Positions 18,209 to 25,454 of a DNA stretch of 64,000 bases are shown in pieces. The translations under genes and the position numbers were made by a program. The notes under the pieces were generated by a model. It did no database searches. It saw nothing but the letters and a program-made list of their open reading frames with translations, and had not been told where the DNA came from. Every line of letters begins with the position of its first letter. Within the stretch, counting starts at the first letter, position 1. The stretch comes from Alicycliphilus denitrificans K601 (GTDB lineage: Bacteria > Pseudomonadota > Gammaproteobacteria > Burkholderiales > Burkholderiaceae_C), in contig NC_015423.1 of the NCBI RefSeq assembly GCF_000204645.1, forward strand, positions 11,489 through 75,488, given 5' to 3'.

Positions 18209-18462
18209 TATTGTTCCTCAATAACCAGCATCACGTAGGTGGCCGTGTTTTTGTCATCTTGCATATGCACGACACGGAAGCCCTTTTCGTAAATCTGCTT
18301 GATCGTCACCTTGCCGATGTGTTCGCACTGCAACACCGAGTCGCCACCACGGAAGGGGCCGATGCAGACACCGCCACGCTTCGCGGCGGCCGCTTGGGCG
18401 CTGGCGTTCGTCATGTCGGCAAGTGCTGCCACGATGAAAGCAGCGTAAAGCATCTTTTTCAT
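18208..18462 (-). CDS. small secreted protein, candidate exclusion partner
   Basis: 84 residues with signal peptide MKKMLYAAFIVAALADMTNASAQA and a short mature domain containing two Cys (GGVCIGPFRGGD and LQCEHIGKV) and ending YVMLVIEEQ. It is preceded by a good SD (AGGAGAG read on the minus strand). Expression runs toward traG. It is paired with the membrane protein downstream. No family is recognised. Small periplasmic plus membrane pairs in this position resemble exclusion modules of other conjugative plasmids, but nothing diagnostic is visible. Confidence 0.65.
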   Translation of the reverse strand: MKKMLYAAFIVAALADMTNASAQAAAAKRGGVCIGPFRGGDSVLQCEHIGKVTIKQIYEKGFRVVHMQDDKNTATYVMLVIEEQ

Positions 18463-18500
18463 TACAACTCTCCTTCCAATTTGGATAGAATTTGCGCATC

Positions 18501-18514
18501 TTGTCTATTGACAA
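18501..18514. promoter_or_regulatory. divergent promoter/operator TTGTC-TATT-GACAA
   Basis: A perfect 5-4-5 palindrome sits midway between the minus-strand pair and the KorA-like gene. TTGACA at 18508-18513 is a consensus -35 for the rightward gene, though the matching -10 is weak (TTACGG). The inner CTATTGAC also occurs in the five-member operator family elsewhere, so the sites may be related. Confidence 0.5.
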
Positions 18515-18545
18515 AATACGCTCAAAACCCTTACGGTGCAAGGGG

Positions 18546-18875
18546 ATGAGCCAGATATTCAAGACTGTTTCCGCAGCGTGTGGCCATGTGTCGCGTGCTG
18601 TCTTCGTGAAAGCAGCGCGGCGGCTTGGTCTTTCGTCCGAATCTTACCGCATCGCTGAAGAAGTGTTCCTCAAAGGCTACCGGCAGGCAACCGTCGCGCG
18701 CCACGTCGGCGTCTCGCGTCAGCGGGTGCATTCAGTGTGCCGGGAGCTGCTGGAAGAAATCAACAACCAACTTTCCCCTGAAAGGGCAACCGATGAAAAA
18801 ACTACTCCTGATTCTCATTACCACGGCCACCTTGGGCGGATGTGCTTCGCAACAGCCTCTCAGCATGAGAAATGA
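18546..18875 (+). CDS. KorA/TrfB-like HTH regulator
   Basis: 109 residues from ATG 18546 (SD AGGGG). The segment SYRIAEEVFLKGYRQATVARHVGVSRQRVHSVCRELLEEI matches the helix-turn-helix of KorA/TrfB repressors, and a second homolog lies at 36997. The C-terminal tail overlaps the next small gene by 83 bases and looks unstructured. It probably represses its own promoter and perhaps the divergent pair through the palindrome at 18501. An extended start at 18492 would begin inside the -35 element and is not favoured. Confidence 0.72.
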   Translation: MSQIFKTVSAACGHVSRAVFVKAARRLGLSSESYRIAEEVFLKGYRQATVARHVGVSRQRVHSVCRELLEEINNQLSPERATDEKTTPDSHYHGHLGRMCFATASQHEK

Positions 18876-18954
18876 CTGGCGCGCTGGCACCGATCAAACG
18901 CCGTATCGCTCGATCCCCACAGCCTTAATCTGTGACGACTGCAATTTGCAATGA
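18793..18954 (+). CDS. small lipoprotein
   Basis: 53 residues: lipoprotein signal MKKLLLILITTATLGGC (lipobox LGGC) and a short tail with a CDDC motif near the end. It starts within the 3-prime end of the regulator gene and its TGA overlaps the ATG of the M48 peptidase gene, so it looks translationally coupled. No family is recognised. The strong signal and the coupling support it, while the long overlap upstream lowers confidence. Confidence 0.6.
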   Translation: MKKLLLILITTATLGGCASQQPLSMRNDWRAGTDQTPYRSIPTALICDDCNLQ

Positions 18955-19676
18955 TCCCGTCTCACTGGTTCAGACGGATCATTCTGATCGTCTTCATCAT
19001 GGAGGTTGCTGGCGGCATTTTGTGGGTAACTGGCAGGTTATCCACGAATCCGGCCGCCAAGCCAATGACTCAGGCTCTCGGTAGCCTGATATTCCTGTTC
19101 GGCTTTTATGCCAGCGCGCCATTATCGGCGCGCTTCCTTGCTCCGCGACCGTCGCGGGATGCTGTGCTTCAAGAGCGTTTGGCAAGGATAGTGGCAACCG
19201 TCCCTGATAGTCGCCCCGTCTTCCTGTATGACCATGCCGACAAGGAAGCCAACACCGTGGGGCTGCTGCCGAGTCATTCGCGCATCTACGTGACAACCGG
19301 CCTGCTGGCCAGCATGAGCGACGAGGGTATGCGGGGCGTGATCGCCCATGAAAACGCACATGTTCATGAGCGCCATATCTTCGCCACGTTCACCTATGCC
19401 TGCTGCTTTGCTGTGAGCAGCCACCTCCTGGACAACAACAACTTTTTCTTTGCCGCCTTCCTCCTGTTCCTGGGGATTCGCCGGTATTGCGAGTACCGGG
19501 CGGATGCCGGCGCTGCGCAGTCCGTAGGGCGCGAAGCGATGTTGACGGCGCTGCGCGAGCTGGCCGTGTTGTACCCCTCGAAATCCTGGGTTCGCTGGTT
19601 CTCGTTCGCCAATGCTTACCCAACCTTGGCCATGCGGATGCGGGCCGTGGAAACCGGGCGAAAGGCCCTTCTGTGA
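18951..19676 (+). CDS. M48-family membrane zinc metallopeptidase
   Basis: 241 residues. Two N-terminal membrane helices (about 9-28 and 40-60) precede zinc site H133-E-N-A-H137 in GVIAHENAHVHERH. The third ligand region is C-EYRADAGAA (E181, D185), typical of HtpX/Ste24-like M48 enzymes. A further helix pair lies at about 145-175. It probably cleaves inner-membrane or periplasmic proteins. It is coupled to the lipoprotein upstream and followed closely by the next small membrane gene. Its link to conjugation is unknown. Confidence 0.85.
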   Translation: MIPSHWFRRIILIVFIMEVAGGILWVTGRLSTNPAAKPMTQALGSLIFLFGFYASAPLSARFLAPRPSRDAVLQERLARIVATVPDSRPVFLYDHADKEANTVGLLPSHSRIYVTTGLLASMSDEGMRGVIAHENAHVHERHIFATFTYACCFAVSSHLLDNNNFFFAAFLLFLGIRRYCEYRADAGAAQSVGREAMLTALRELAVLYPSKSWVRWFSFANAYPTLAMRMRAVETGRKALL

Positions 19677-19683
19677 GGTGAGC

Positions 19684-19944
19684 ATGGATGCCTTCTACCT
19701 GCAATGGATCGGCTGCGCGTTTGGGGTGCTGGGGGCCTTGCTGCTGGCCCTCAACAACCGTTTGTCGGGCTGGGGGTTCGTGTCTTTCCTAGCCTCGAAT
19801 GTCTGCTGGATCGGCTTCGGCGTCATGACCGACGCGCCGGGCCTTATCTTCATGCAGGTGGCTTTCACTGCCACAAGCCTGCTGGGCATTTATCGCTGGA
19901 TGCTGGCCAAGCCCGGCTTTCGCGCGCGAAAGCAGGAGGGGTGA
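19684..19944 (+). CDS. small three-helix membrane protein
   Basis: 86 residues with three hydrophobic helices (LGALLLALNN, VSFLASNVCWIGFG, GLIFMQVAFTATSLLGIY). The layout resembles one half of a PnuC- or SWEET-like bundle, but no diagnostic motif is seen. The C-terminus PGFRARKQEG is encoded over a perfect copy of the plasmid palindrome in a frame other than TFARES. The stop shares bases with the next start. Confidence 0.7.
   Translation: MDAFYLQWIGCAFGVLGALLLALNNRLSGWGFVSFLASNVCWIGFGVMTDAPGLIFMQVAFTATSLLGIYRWMLAKPGFRARKQEG
19916..19933. repeat. plasmid-wide palindrome, perfect copy 3
   Basis: GCTTTCGCGCGCGAAAGC at the 3-prime end of the small membrane gene, just before the CFI-box gene start. 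Confidence 0.9.
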
Positions 19945-20363
19945 TGAGGCGGGCGAAAAAGTACCACACCATCACCGACATCGTAGGCACGGTTTACTGC
20001 GAGCAAAAGGTGGTTTTCGACCGTGAGCGCGGGGATGCCCGGCCGCTGGAGGTTCGGGCGAAGGCCGCTGCCGGCACCTTCGAGCACCTACGGTTTCAGG
20101 TCGAAGGGCAGACGCGCGCGGCGATTGACCGGCGCTGTTTCATTGCCACCACGATCTACGGGCCTGACGCCGCCGAGACAAATTTCCTCCGCGCTTGGCG
20201 TGACCGGGTGCTGATGCCGGCAATGGTAGGGCGCTTGTTCGTCCGAGCCTACTACGCCGTCTCACCTGGCTTGGTGCCTCTGCTGTGCAGGAGCCGGTGC
20301 GCGGCCACGGCTGTGCGCGCTGGGCTGAACGCCCTGCTTCGCTTGCTGGGGATGCCGCGATGA
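19944..20363 (+). CDS. CFI-box domain protein
   Basis: 139 residues from ATG 19944, which overlaps the preceding TGA. The central CFIATTIYGPDAAETNFLRAWRD matches the CFI-box (CFIATAxYG) found in many small bacterial proteins of unknown function. The C-terminal VRAYYAVSPGLVPLL is hydrophobic and fits the helix that usually follows the box. The N-terminal third has a possible basic DNA- or RNA-binding character (MRRAKKYHTITDIVG). It is coupled to the nuclease gene downstream, so the two may work together. Confidence 0.72.
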   Translation: MRRAKKYHTITDIVGTVYCEQKVVFDRERGDARPLEVRAKAAAGTFEHLRFQVEGQTRAAIDRRCFIATTIYGPDAAETNFLRAWRDRVLMPAMVGRLFVRAYYAVSPGLVPLLCRSRCAATAVRAGLNALLRLLGMPR

Positions 20364-20884
20364 GCAACTTGGCCAGCTACATCCTATTCGCCCTGGCCCT
20401 GGTGCTGGCCGGCTGGACATTCATGGTCTGGCGCGGGTTCACTCAGAACTGGCTCCCTCCCGAGCTTGCGGCCGGCAAGGTGGCTCAAGTGGAGCGCAAC
20501 CTGTTCATCAATGCACCGTTCCCCGTCGTGGGCCGGCCCGATCAGGTGTATCGGCTTCCTGATGGGCTGCATGTTCCCCTCGAAAACAAGAACCGCGATG
20601 CCCACCGCGTCTATGAGACGGACATTGCACAGCTCTCTTTGCAAGCGTGGCTGCTTCGCCTGAACGGACTCGAAACAGCGCCCTTTGGCTTCGTGGCCAT
20701 CAACAACCGAAAAACCCGTGAGCGCCGAGCCATGCGCGTGGAGCTGCGCGACGACGCCTATTGCGAGCAGTTGGTGGCCCGGTACATCGACCTCACCGAG
20801 CGCAGGGCCAAGGCGCGCAAAAGCCGGGGCCGCAAATGCGACACATGCGGCCATCGTTCCGAATGCTTTTCTCTCAACCCTTAA
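20360..20884 (+). CDS. membrane-anchored RecB/Cas4-type PD-(D/E)XK nuclease
   Basis: 174 residues. An N-terminal membrane helix (about 5-24) is followed by the nuclease core: GRPD (D61), LENKNRD (E75-x-K77) and a QxxxQ helix at Q91 (DIAQLSLQAWLL). Three Cys close the protein (C160-x2-C163-x5-C169 in KCDTCGHRSEC), like the C-terminal Fe-S cluster ligands of Cas4/AddB nucleases. The fourth, N-terminal Cys is missing. It may process incoming or outgoing DNA at the membrane. No cas1/cas2 or array is nearby, so CRISPR adaptation is unlikely. Confidence 0.8.
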   Translation: MSNLASYILFALALVLAGWTFMVWRGFTQNWLPPELAAGKVAQVERNLFINAPFPVVGRPDQVYRLPDGLHVPLENKNRDAHRVYETDIAQLSLQAWLLRLNGLETAPFGFVAINNRKTRERRAMRVELRDDAYCEQLVARYIDLTERRAKARKSRGRKCDTCGHRSECFSLNP

Positions 20885-20907
20885 CCAACAACATGGAGAT
20901 TCCACCA

Positions 20908-21276
20908 ATGACTACCCCTGACCGCGAACTGCGCCTGATGGAAACCTTTGTCGGCCTTCTCAGCGACCATCAAAAGGACTTCGAGGGCTTCGTGCGCGAC
21001 GTGGAGAACGTCCGCTACTGCCATACCCCCATCGACGGCCAGCAAATCAATCGTTGCGAGTATGCGCTGCGCAACATGGAGATTCGCCTGCTGACCATCC
21101 ACAACTGCATCCAGGCGGGGCGGTTCGACGCTGAAACGCTCGATGCGTTGGTTCAGACCAAACATACCTGGGCCAGCATGAAGAACCGGGTGGATAGCTA
21201 CCTGGGCGAAATCCACCAGATCATCAGCCAGACATCCGCCGCGCTGCGGCCGGTGCGCGAGAGCTTGGTGGCGTGA
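20908..21276 (+). CDS. hypothetical helical protein
   Basis: 122 residues, soluble, mostly helical by composition, with two Cys (RYCHTPIDG, NRCEYALR) and a third at IHNCIQAG. The start ATG 20908 is chosen because GGAG lies about ten bases upstream within CATGGAG, the same leader style as traC. An ATG at 20893 lies over that SD. No family is recognised. It is the last gene before a promoter-bearing gap. Confidence 0.65.
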   Translation: MTTPDRELRLMETFVGLLSDHQKDFEGFVRDVENVRYCHTPIDGQQINRCEYALRNMEIRLLTIHNCIQAGRFDAETLDALVQTKHTWASMKNRVDSYLGEIHQIISQTSAALRPVRESLVA

Positions 21277-21317
21277 TCGCTCTCCCCTTCCTATTGACGT
21301 TATCGCGCTAAACGCCT

Positions 21318-21391
21318 AGTGCCAGTAGGATTTTTTTGATAAACTTGCTTTCACCGTGAAAGCAAACAAACGGCATCTGAATACTGGCACT
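21318..21391. promoter_or_regulatory. operator TTGCTTTCA-N3-TGAAAGCAA within a larger inverted repeat
   Basis: A 9-3-9 perfect palindrome at 21345-21365 is enclosed by exact inverted arms AGTGCCAGTA (21318-21327) and TACTGGCACT (21382-21391). The same core, extended to 12-3-12, recurs at 42229-42255. TTGACG at 21294 could be a -35 but no good -10 follows. The site lies upstream of the small membrane gene and the VbhA/Fic operon and probably regulates them. Confidence 0.65.
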
Positions 21392-21401
21392 GGACACCCG
21401 C

Positions 21402-21647
21402 ATGGACAACTTACCGATGGATGCGCTGCTGACGCAGATATGGCAAATGGTTTCTCCCTACGTGGGCGGGGCCTGGGCCGCACTGCAACGCATCTTCGCT
21501 GAAACCCCTACCCCGCTGTTAATCGGCATTGTCGTTGGCTTGTTGCTCGCGCGCGTGCTGCGCGGCGTGCTGATCGTGGCGGGGCTGGCGGCAGTGGTGT
21601 TTGTTGCCGTGCGGGTGTTTGGCATTGCTGTGCCCGGCTTGGGCTGA
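21402..21647 (+). CDS. small membrane protein ahead of the Fic module
   Basis: 81 residues with one long or two closely spaced hydrophobic helices (PLLIGIVVGLLLARVLRGVLIVAGLAAVVFVAVRVFG). It is first in the operon that includes the Fic antitoxin and toxin, 13 bases before the next start. No family is recognised. The double helix with RVLRG in the middle suggests a hairpin in the inner membrane. Confidence 0.62.
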   Translation: MDNLPMDALLTQIWQMVSPYVGGAWAALQRIFAETPTPLLIGIVVGLLLARVLRGVLIVAGLAAVVFVAVRVFGIAVPGLG

Positions 21648-21659
21648 CTGGAGGCGAAC

Positions 21660-21887
21660 ATGGAAGACAAGAACCCTTATGAACTCGATACCGGCCCCGT
21701 GGCTGCGCCCCATCCGGCCGACGTGCGCCGTGCGCAGTTTGTTCAAGCCAATGCTTCCCTGTCCCTGGAGGGGATGCCGGTGGACGCCGCCGACCTCGCC
21801 ATTCAGGAGGCCGTCATCGCCGGCACCCTGACCCCTGACGAGGCGGTAGCCAAGTACCTGGAGCGCACACGCGGGGCCAGCCAATGA
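21660..21887 (+). CDS. VbhA-type antitoxin of Fic toxin
   Basis: 75 residues. It contains the class I Fic inhibitory motif (S/T)xxxE(G/N) as S33-L-S-L-E37-G38, followed by the conserved helix EAVIAGTLTPDEAVAKYLER typical of VbhA-like antitoxins. In this family the Glu side chain blocks productive ATP binding by the Fic domain. The gene ends in ATGA overlap with the fic gene, the usual order of antitoxin first. Confidence 0.85.
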   Translation: MEDKNPYELDTGPVAAPHPADVRRAQFVQANASLSLEGMPVDAADLAIQEAVIAGTLTPDEAVAKYLERTRGASQ

Positions 21888-22972
21888 GCGAGCAAGAGGA
21901 CTACACCTACCCCGGCACGCACGTTCTCAAGAACAAGGCCGACATCCGCGACCTCGCGGCGCTTCAACGCTTCGAGCGCGGCGCAACGGCCGTTCGCATC
22001 CAGGAGCTGCGCGAAAACCCGGTACGGGGCGAATACGACTTGGCCCACCTTCAGGCGATCCACAAGCAGGTTTTTCGGGATGTCTACGAGTGGGCCGGCG
22101 AAGTGCGCAAGGTGGATATTGCAAAGGGGCCTGCGGGCGACCGAACCCTGTTCACCTTCAAGGAAGACATCCCGCAGAAGGCGCAGGAAATCCAATCCGC
22201 GATCAAGGAAGCCAACTATCTGCGCGGGATGGACAAGGAGCAGTTCAGCGGGAAGATGGCCGAGGTCTATGCCGGCGTGAACGAAATGCACCCCTTCCGC
22301 GAAGGGAACGGCCGCACGACGCGCGAATTCATCGGGCAACTCGCCAAGGATGCGGGCTACCAGCTCGATTACTCCAAGGTCGATAAGCAGACGTGGAACG
22401 AGGCCGCCAAGGAATCCGCGCGCGGCAACCTGGAGCCGGCGCGCGAGGTTTTCTACGAAATCACGACAGTGGAGCGGGCGGTGGCCTTCGACAAGCTGGC
22501 CACGCGCGAAGCTCTGGCCAAGCATCCCGAGCTGGATGGTGCCTACAAGATGCTGCACGACGCCCACCGGGCCGGGCAGGACGCCGCTTACCTGCGGGCA
22601 GAAATTTCCAAAGAGCTGCACAGCGGCCGGCTGGTGGGCGATGGCGTGACGCTGGACGAGTCCAAGCGAGTCATCGACCACGCCGCAGCCTATCGCGGCC
22701 TGATGGTGCGGGATGCCGAACGGCTTGGCGGGCAATTCAAGGGCGAAGTGGTGGCGGTTTCGTCGCACCACGCGATGCTCCAAGTGGGCGACATGATCGC
22801 CGTGCGCTACGAACGCGCCAATCTGGATCGTGACCTTGCCGTGGGCGACCGCGTGACGATCCAGTACGACAAGGCGCGCAGCCAAGTCTATGAGCAGGGC
22901 AAGGAGCCGGCGCGGGATCGTGGCGGCAAGGACATGCAGATGGAGCGCGAGCGCGTGCCGACGCCGCGCTGA
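21884..22972 (+). CDS. fic: Fic-domain AMP-transferase toxin with C-terminal KfrB-like module
   Basis: 362 residues. The N-terminal VbhT-like Fic domain carries the complete catalytic motif H136-P-F-R-E-G-N-G-R-T-T-R147, so it should be active when free of the upstream antitoxin. Residues 201-342 form a second domain (TREALAKHPELDGAYK, VTLDESKRVIDHAAAYRGL, EVVAVSSHHAMLQVGDMIAVRYE, SQVYEQGKEPAR) that recurs almost whole at the end of the zeta toxin at 23757 and resembles the KfrB domain of plasmid proteins. The tail is Arg-rich. In Bartonella VbhT a Fic domain is joined to a T4SS signal. The same logic could apply here but is not shown. Confidence 0.88.
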   Translation: MSEQEDYTYPGTHVLKNKADIRDLAALQRFERGATAVRIQELRENPVRGEYDLAHLQAIHKQVFRDVYEWAGEVRKVDIAKGPAGDRTLFTFKEDIPQKAQEIQSAIKEANYLRGMDKEQFSGKMAEVYAGVNEMHPFREGNGRTTREFIGQLAKDAGYQLDYSKVDKQTWNEAAKESARGNLEPAREVFYEITTVERAVAFDKLATREALAKHPELDGAYKMLHDAHRAGQDAAYLRAEISKELHSGRLVGDGVTLDESKRVIDHAAAYRGLMVRDAERLGGQFKGEVVAVSSHHAMLQVGDMIAVRYERANLDRDLAVGDRVTIQYDKARSQVYEQGKEPARDRGGKDMQMERERVPTPR

Positions 22973-22989
22973 CTTTCGCGCGCGAAAGA
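22972..22989. repeat. plasmid-wide palindrome, perfect core copy 4
   Basis: ACTTTCGCGCGCGAAAGA overlaps the last base of the fic stop codon and lies 15 bases before the next start. Confidence 0.9.
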
Positions 22990-23004
22990 CCAACGGAGAA
23001 GAAC

Positions 23005-23466
23005 ATGAATCGAGAAACGCTTGAGCTGCTGGTTTTTGTGGGGATGTGCTTTGCCGCGTCCTACCTGTTGATGCGCGAGTTTCGTGCCTACCTGGATGCC
23101 GTCTTCAGCCGTTCCCCCGGAGAGCTGTGGGCCGATGTCTGGAAGCGCGCTCATGCCGAGCACGACCTGAACCGTAAGGCCCAGCTCGAAATGTTCGGCT
23201 CCAAGTGGGCGACCGTAGGGGGCCGCTTGCTTGTGGTGGGGCTTGTCATAGCTGGGGTGTGGTTTCTGGCTTTTGTCCCGGCTGCTGCCGTGCTGCTGGC
23301 CGTCTATCTGGCTTGGGGGTTGTACGCCACCCGCAGCCTTGGGCTGACGGCCAACGACGTGTATGCGCGCCTGCTGAAGCGCGACCGCATCACCTACCGC
23401 CTGCTGCACGCGGCCCTGTGGCCGCTCCATGCAAACCAAGCCAAGAACCAATCCGGTAATCAGTGA
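23005..23466 (+). CDS. membrane protein between Fic and zeta modules
   Basis: 153 residues with an N-terminal helix (LLVFVGMCFAASYLLM), a soluble charged loop (about 25-65) and two closely spaced helices (about 70-112). The C-terminus is basic and soluble. SD GGAG precedes the ATG. No family is recognised. It is transcribed with the toxins, and a membrane protein also precedes the Fic module, so each toxin block may have its own envelope partner. Confidence 0.65.
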   Translation: MNRETLELLVFVGMCFAASYLLMREFRAYLDAVFSRSPGELWADVWKRAHAEHDLNRKAQLEMFGSKWATVGGRLLVVGLVIAGVWFLAFVPAAAVLLAVYLAWGLYATRSLGLTANDVYARLLKRDRITYRLLHAALWPLHANQAKNQSGNQ

Positions 23467-23478
23467 GGAATCCAGACC

Positions 23479-23739
23479 ATGACCAATCAACTTTTCAGCC
23501 GTGCCGGCGTCCGCTACGAGGTGGCGCTGGATGTCCTGGGGGCCATCATCGCCCACCACTCCGAAGCCATTGCCGCCGAGCGCGAAAAAGCTACCCCTGA
23601 CGAGGCCGTGATTGCGGCCGCTCAGAAAGCGAAGGACGAGCTGCGCACGATCCGCGAAGACCTCGATCCGAATGCTGACGAGGCCATCGAGCGCGTCATC
23701 ACTCAGTACGGCCAGCAGGCCCGCGACCTTTACCAATAA
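23479..23739 (+). CDS. candidate antitoxin for the zeta toxin
   Basis: 86 residues, acidic and helical (EKATPDEAVIAAAQKAKDELRTIREDLDPNADEAIERVI). It lies 17 bases upstream of the zeta gene in the position an antitoxin would occupy. It does not obviously match epsilon or PezA antitoxins, so the role is inferred from size, charge and position only. If it is not the antitoxin, none is visible for the zeta protein. Confidence 0.55.
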   Translation: MTNQLFSRAGVRYEVALDVLGAIIAHHSEAIAAEREKATPDEAVIAAAQKAKDELRTIREDLDPNADEAIERVITQYGQQARDLYQ

Positions 23740-23756
23740 GGCAGGAGGGCAGACAA

Positions 23757-25439
23757 ATGGCTGGGGAGGTTTCCAAGTACGCAATGGAGAGCGCCTACAA
23801 AGACGTAGAGCGCGATGCACTGGCAAGAACGACGGCGCAGGAGAATCCGAAGGCGATCCTGTTGGGTGGCCAACCGGGATCGGGTAAATCGGCGCTGGCG
23901 GCCGAAGCGATCCGCGAGCTGCGCGCCAACGGTGGCGCTGTGGTGATCGACGCCGACCGGATGCGCGAGGAAAACCCGCGCTACAAGCAGCTTTCGCGCG
24001 AAGACCCCCAGCACGCCGCCGACCGAACGCAGAAAGAGGCCGGCGAATGGGCTACCCGCCTCACGCTGGCCGCCGTGGAGAACCGCCGCAATCTGGTGGT
24101 GGACGGCACGATGCGCAGCCCGGAGAACATCCGGGACTTGACCACTCGCCTGAAGGAACAGGGTTACGAGGTGGAGGCCAGAGTGTTGGCCGTCAACCCG
24201 GAAACCTCAGTGACCCGCGCACGGCTGCGCTTCGAGGAACAGGTGGCCGAGCGCGGCACCGGGCGGTTCGTCAACAAGGAACAGCACGACAACGCCTACA
24301 ACGGCATGGTGGAGTCCGTGCGCGCCTTGGAGCGGGACAAGCTCACCGACTCGGTGCGCGTCTATGACGCCAACCAACGGCAAATCTACGAGAACAGCCA
24401 AGAGCGCGGAGAGTGGAAACGGCGAGCAGCAGCGGTTGATGTGTTGGAGCAGGAGCGCGGGCGCGCCTGGACGCACGCCGAGCGGCGCGATTACGTGTCC
24501 GCCCTGGACGACATCAATACGCTGGCCAAGCAGCGGGAAGGTGTGCGCGACAACGTGACCTACACCGTGGGCACCGTGGCCAAGAACGATGCGAAGGACT
24601 ACAGCAACGTCAATGACGCCGCCAGGGCCTTCCGGGATGCCAAGGCTGAAGACCTGCCCTATGTGATCCGCACCGAGCGCCTTCCCAATGGCCGGGAATC
24701 GGCCTCGACGCCGGGGCAGACCACGTACACCGAGAAGGAGGGTGTGCGGGAGTATGGCAAGTACATCGGGGGCAACGACGAGGCCCTGAAGCGGGCCTAC
24801 GCTGATGCCTTGCGGCCGGAACAGGAGCGCACCGCGCGGCCGGTGCTGGCCGACCGTGACGAGCTGGCGGCCAAGCTCGAAGCGGCTCGAAACGACTTGG
24901 CCCGTTTCGAGCAGACCCCGGCCTATCAGCGCGCCCAGGCATTCGACCAGCTCACCAAGCGGGAGGCGCTGGAGCGCCACCCGGAGCTGGACGGGGCCTA
25001 CAAGCAGCTTCACGACATCAAGCAGAGCTGGACACCTCAGACCAGTCAAGACCAGCGGGAAACCAGCTACTTCAATGCGCGTGCCGAGCTGTCCGGGCAG
25101 CTTCATCGGGGCCGCGTCCCGGAGGGAAGTGTCACCGTGGATGAATCGCGGCGCGTGATCGACATGGCCGCCAGTCATCGGGGCTTGGTGGTGCGGGATG
25201 CGCAAGAACTCAAGCAGGACGTGAAGGGCGAAGTGGTGGCCACCTCATCGCATCACGCCCTGGTGAAGATGTCCGACATGGTGGCTGTGCGCTACGAGAA
25301 GGAAGGGCTGGATCGGGATGTCCGGGTAGGCGAGAAAGTGACGATCCAGCACGGCAACGAAAAGAGTCAGGTGTACGAGCAGGGCAAAGAGCCTGCGCGG
25401 GAGAACGCGCGGGACGTGGGCCGGGACATGGGCCGGTAA
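23757..25439 (+). CDS. zeta-toxin kinase with C-terminal KfrB-like module
   Basis: 560 residues. The N-terminal zeta/PezT kinase domain has Walker A G37-GQPGSGK-S45, VVIDADRMREENP, and VDGTMRSPENIRDLTTRLKEQGY. Zeta kinases phosphorylate UDP-N-acetylglucosamine type substrates or related nucleotides. A middle region (about 230-390) is charged and partly coiled coil. Residues 395-546 repeat the C-terminal module of the Fic protein: TKREALERHPELDGAYK, VDESRRVIDMAASHRGLVVRD, VVATSSHHALVKMSDMVAVRYE, SQVYEQGKEPAR. The end is again Arg/Asp-rich. Much longer than classic zeta toxins (under 300 residues). Confidence 0.87.
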   Translation: MAGEVSKYAMESAYKDVERDALARTTAQENPKAILLGGQPGSGKSALAAEAIRELRANGGAVVIDADRMREENPRYKQLSREDPQHAADRTQKEAGEWATRLTLAAVENRRNLVVDGTMRSPENIRDLTTRLKEQGYEVEARVLAVNPETSVTRARLRFEEQVAERGTGRFVNKEQHDNAYNGMVESVRALERDKLTDSVRVYDANQRQIYENSQERGEWKRRAAAVDVLEQERGRAWTHAERRDYVSALDDINTLAKQREGVRDNVTYTVGTVAKNDAKDYSNVNDAARAFRDAKAEDLPYVIRTERLPNGRESASTPGQTTYTEKEGVREYGKYIGGNDEALKRAYADALRPEQERTARPVLADRDELAAKLEAARNDLARFEQTPAYQRAQAFDQLTKREALERHPELDGAYKQLHDIKQSWTPQTSQDQRETSYFNARAELSGQLHRGRVPEGSVTVDESRRVIDMAASHRGLVVRDAQELKQDVKGEVVATSSHHALVKMSDMVAVRYEKEGLDRDVRVGEKVTIQHGNEKSQVYEQGKEPARENARDVGRDMGR

Positions 25440-25454
25440 GCAAGGGAGAAAAAC

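Noticed and set aside
18492..18545. Earlier start for the KorA-like protein
   Set aside because: It would begin within the -35/operator region; ATG 18546 has an AGGGG just upstream.
20360..20884. Cas4 of a CRISPR adaptation module
   Set aside because: No cas1, cas2 or array in the window, an added membrane helix, and one of the four cluster Cys is absent.
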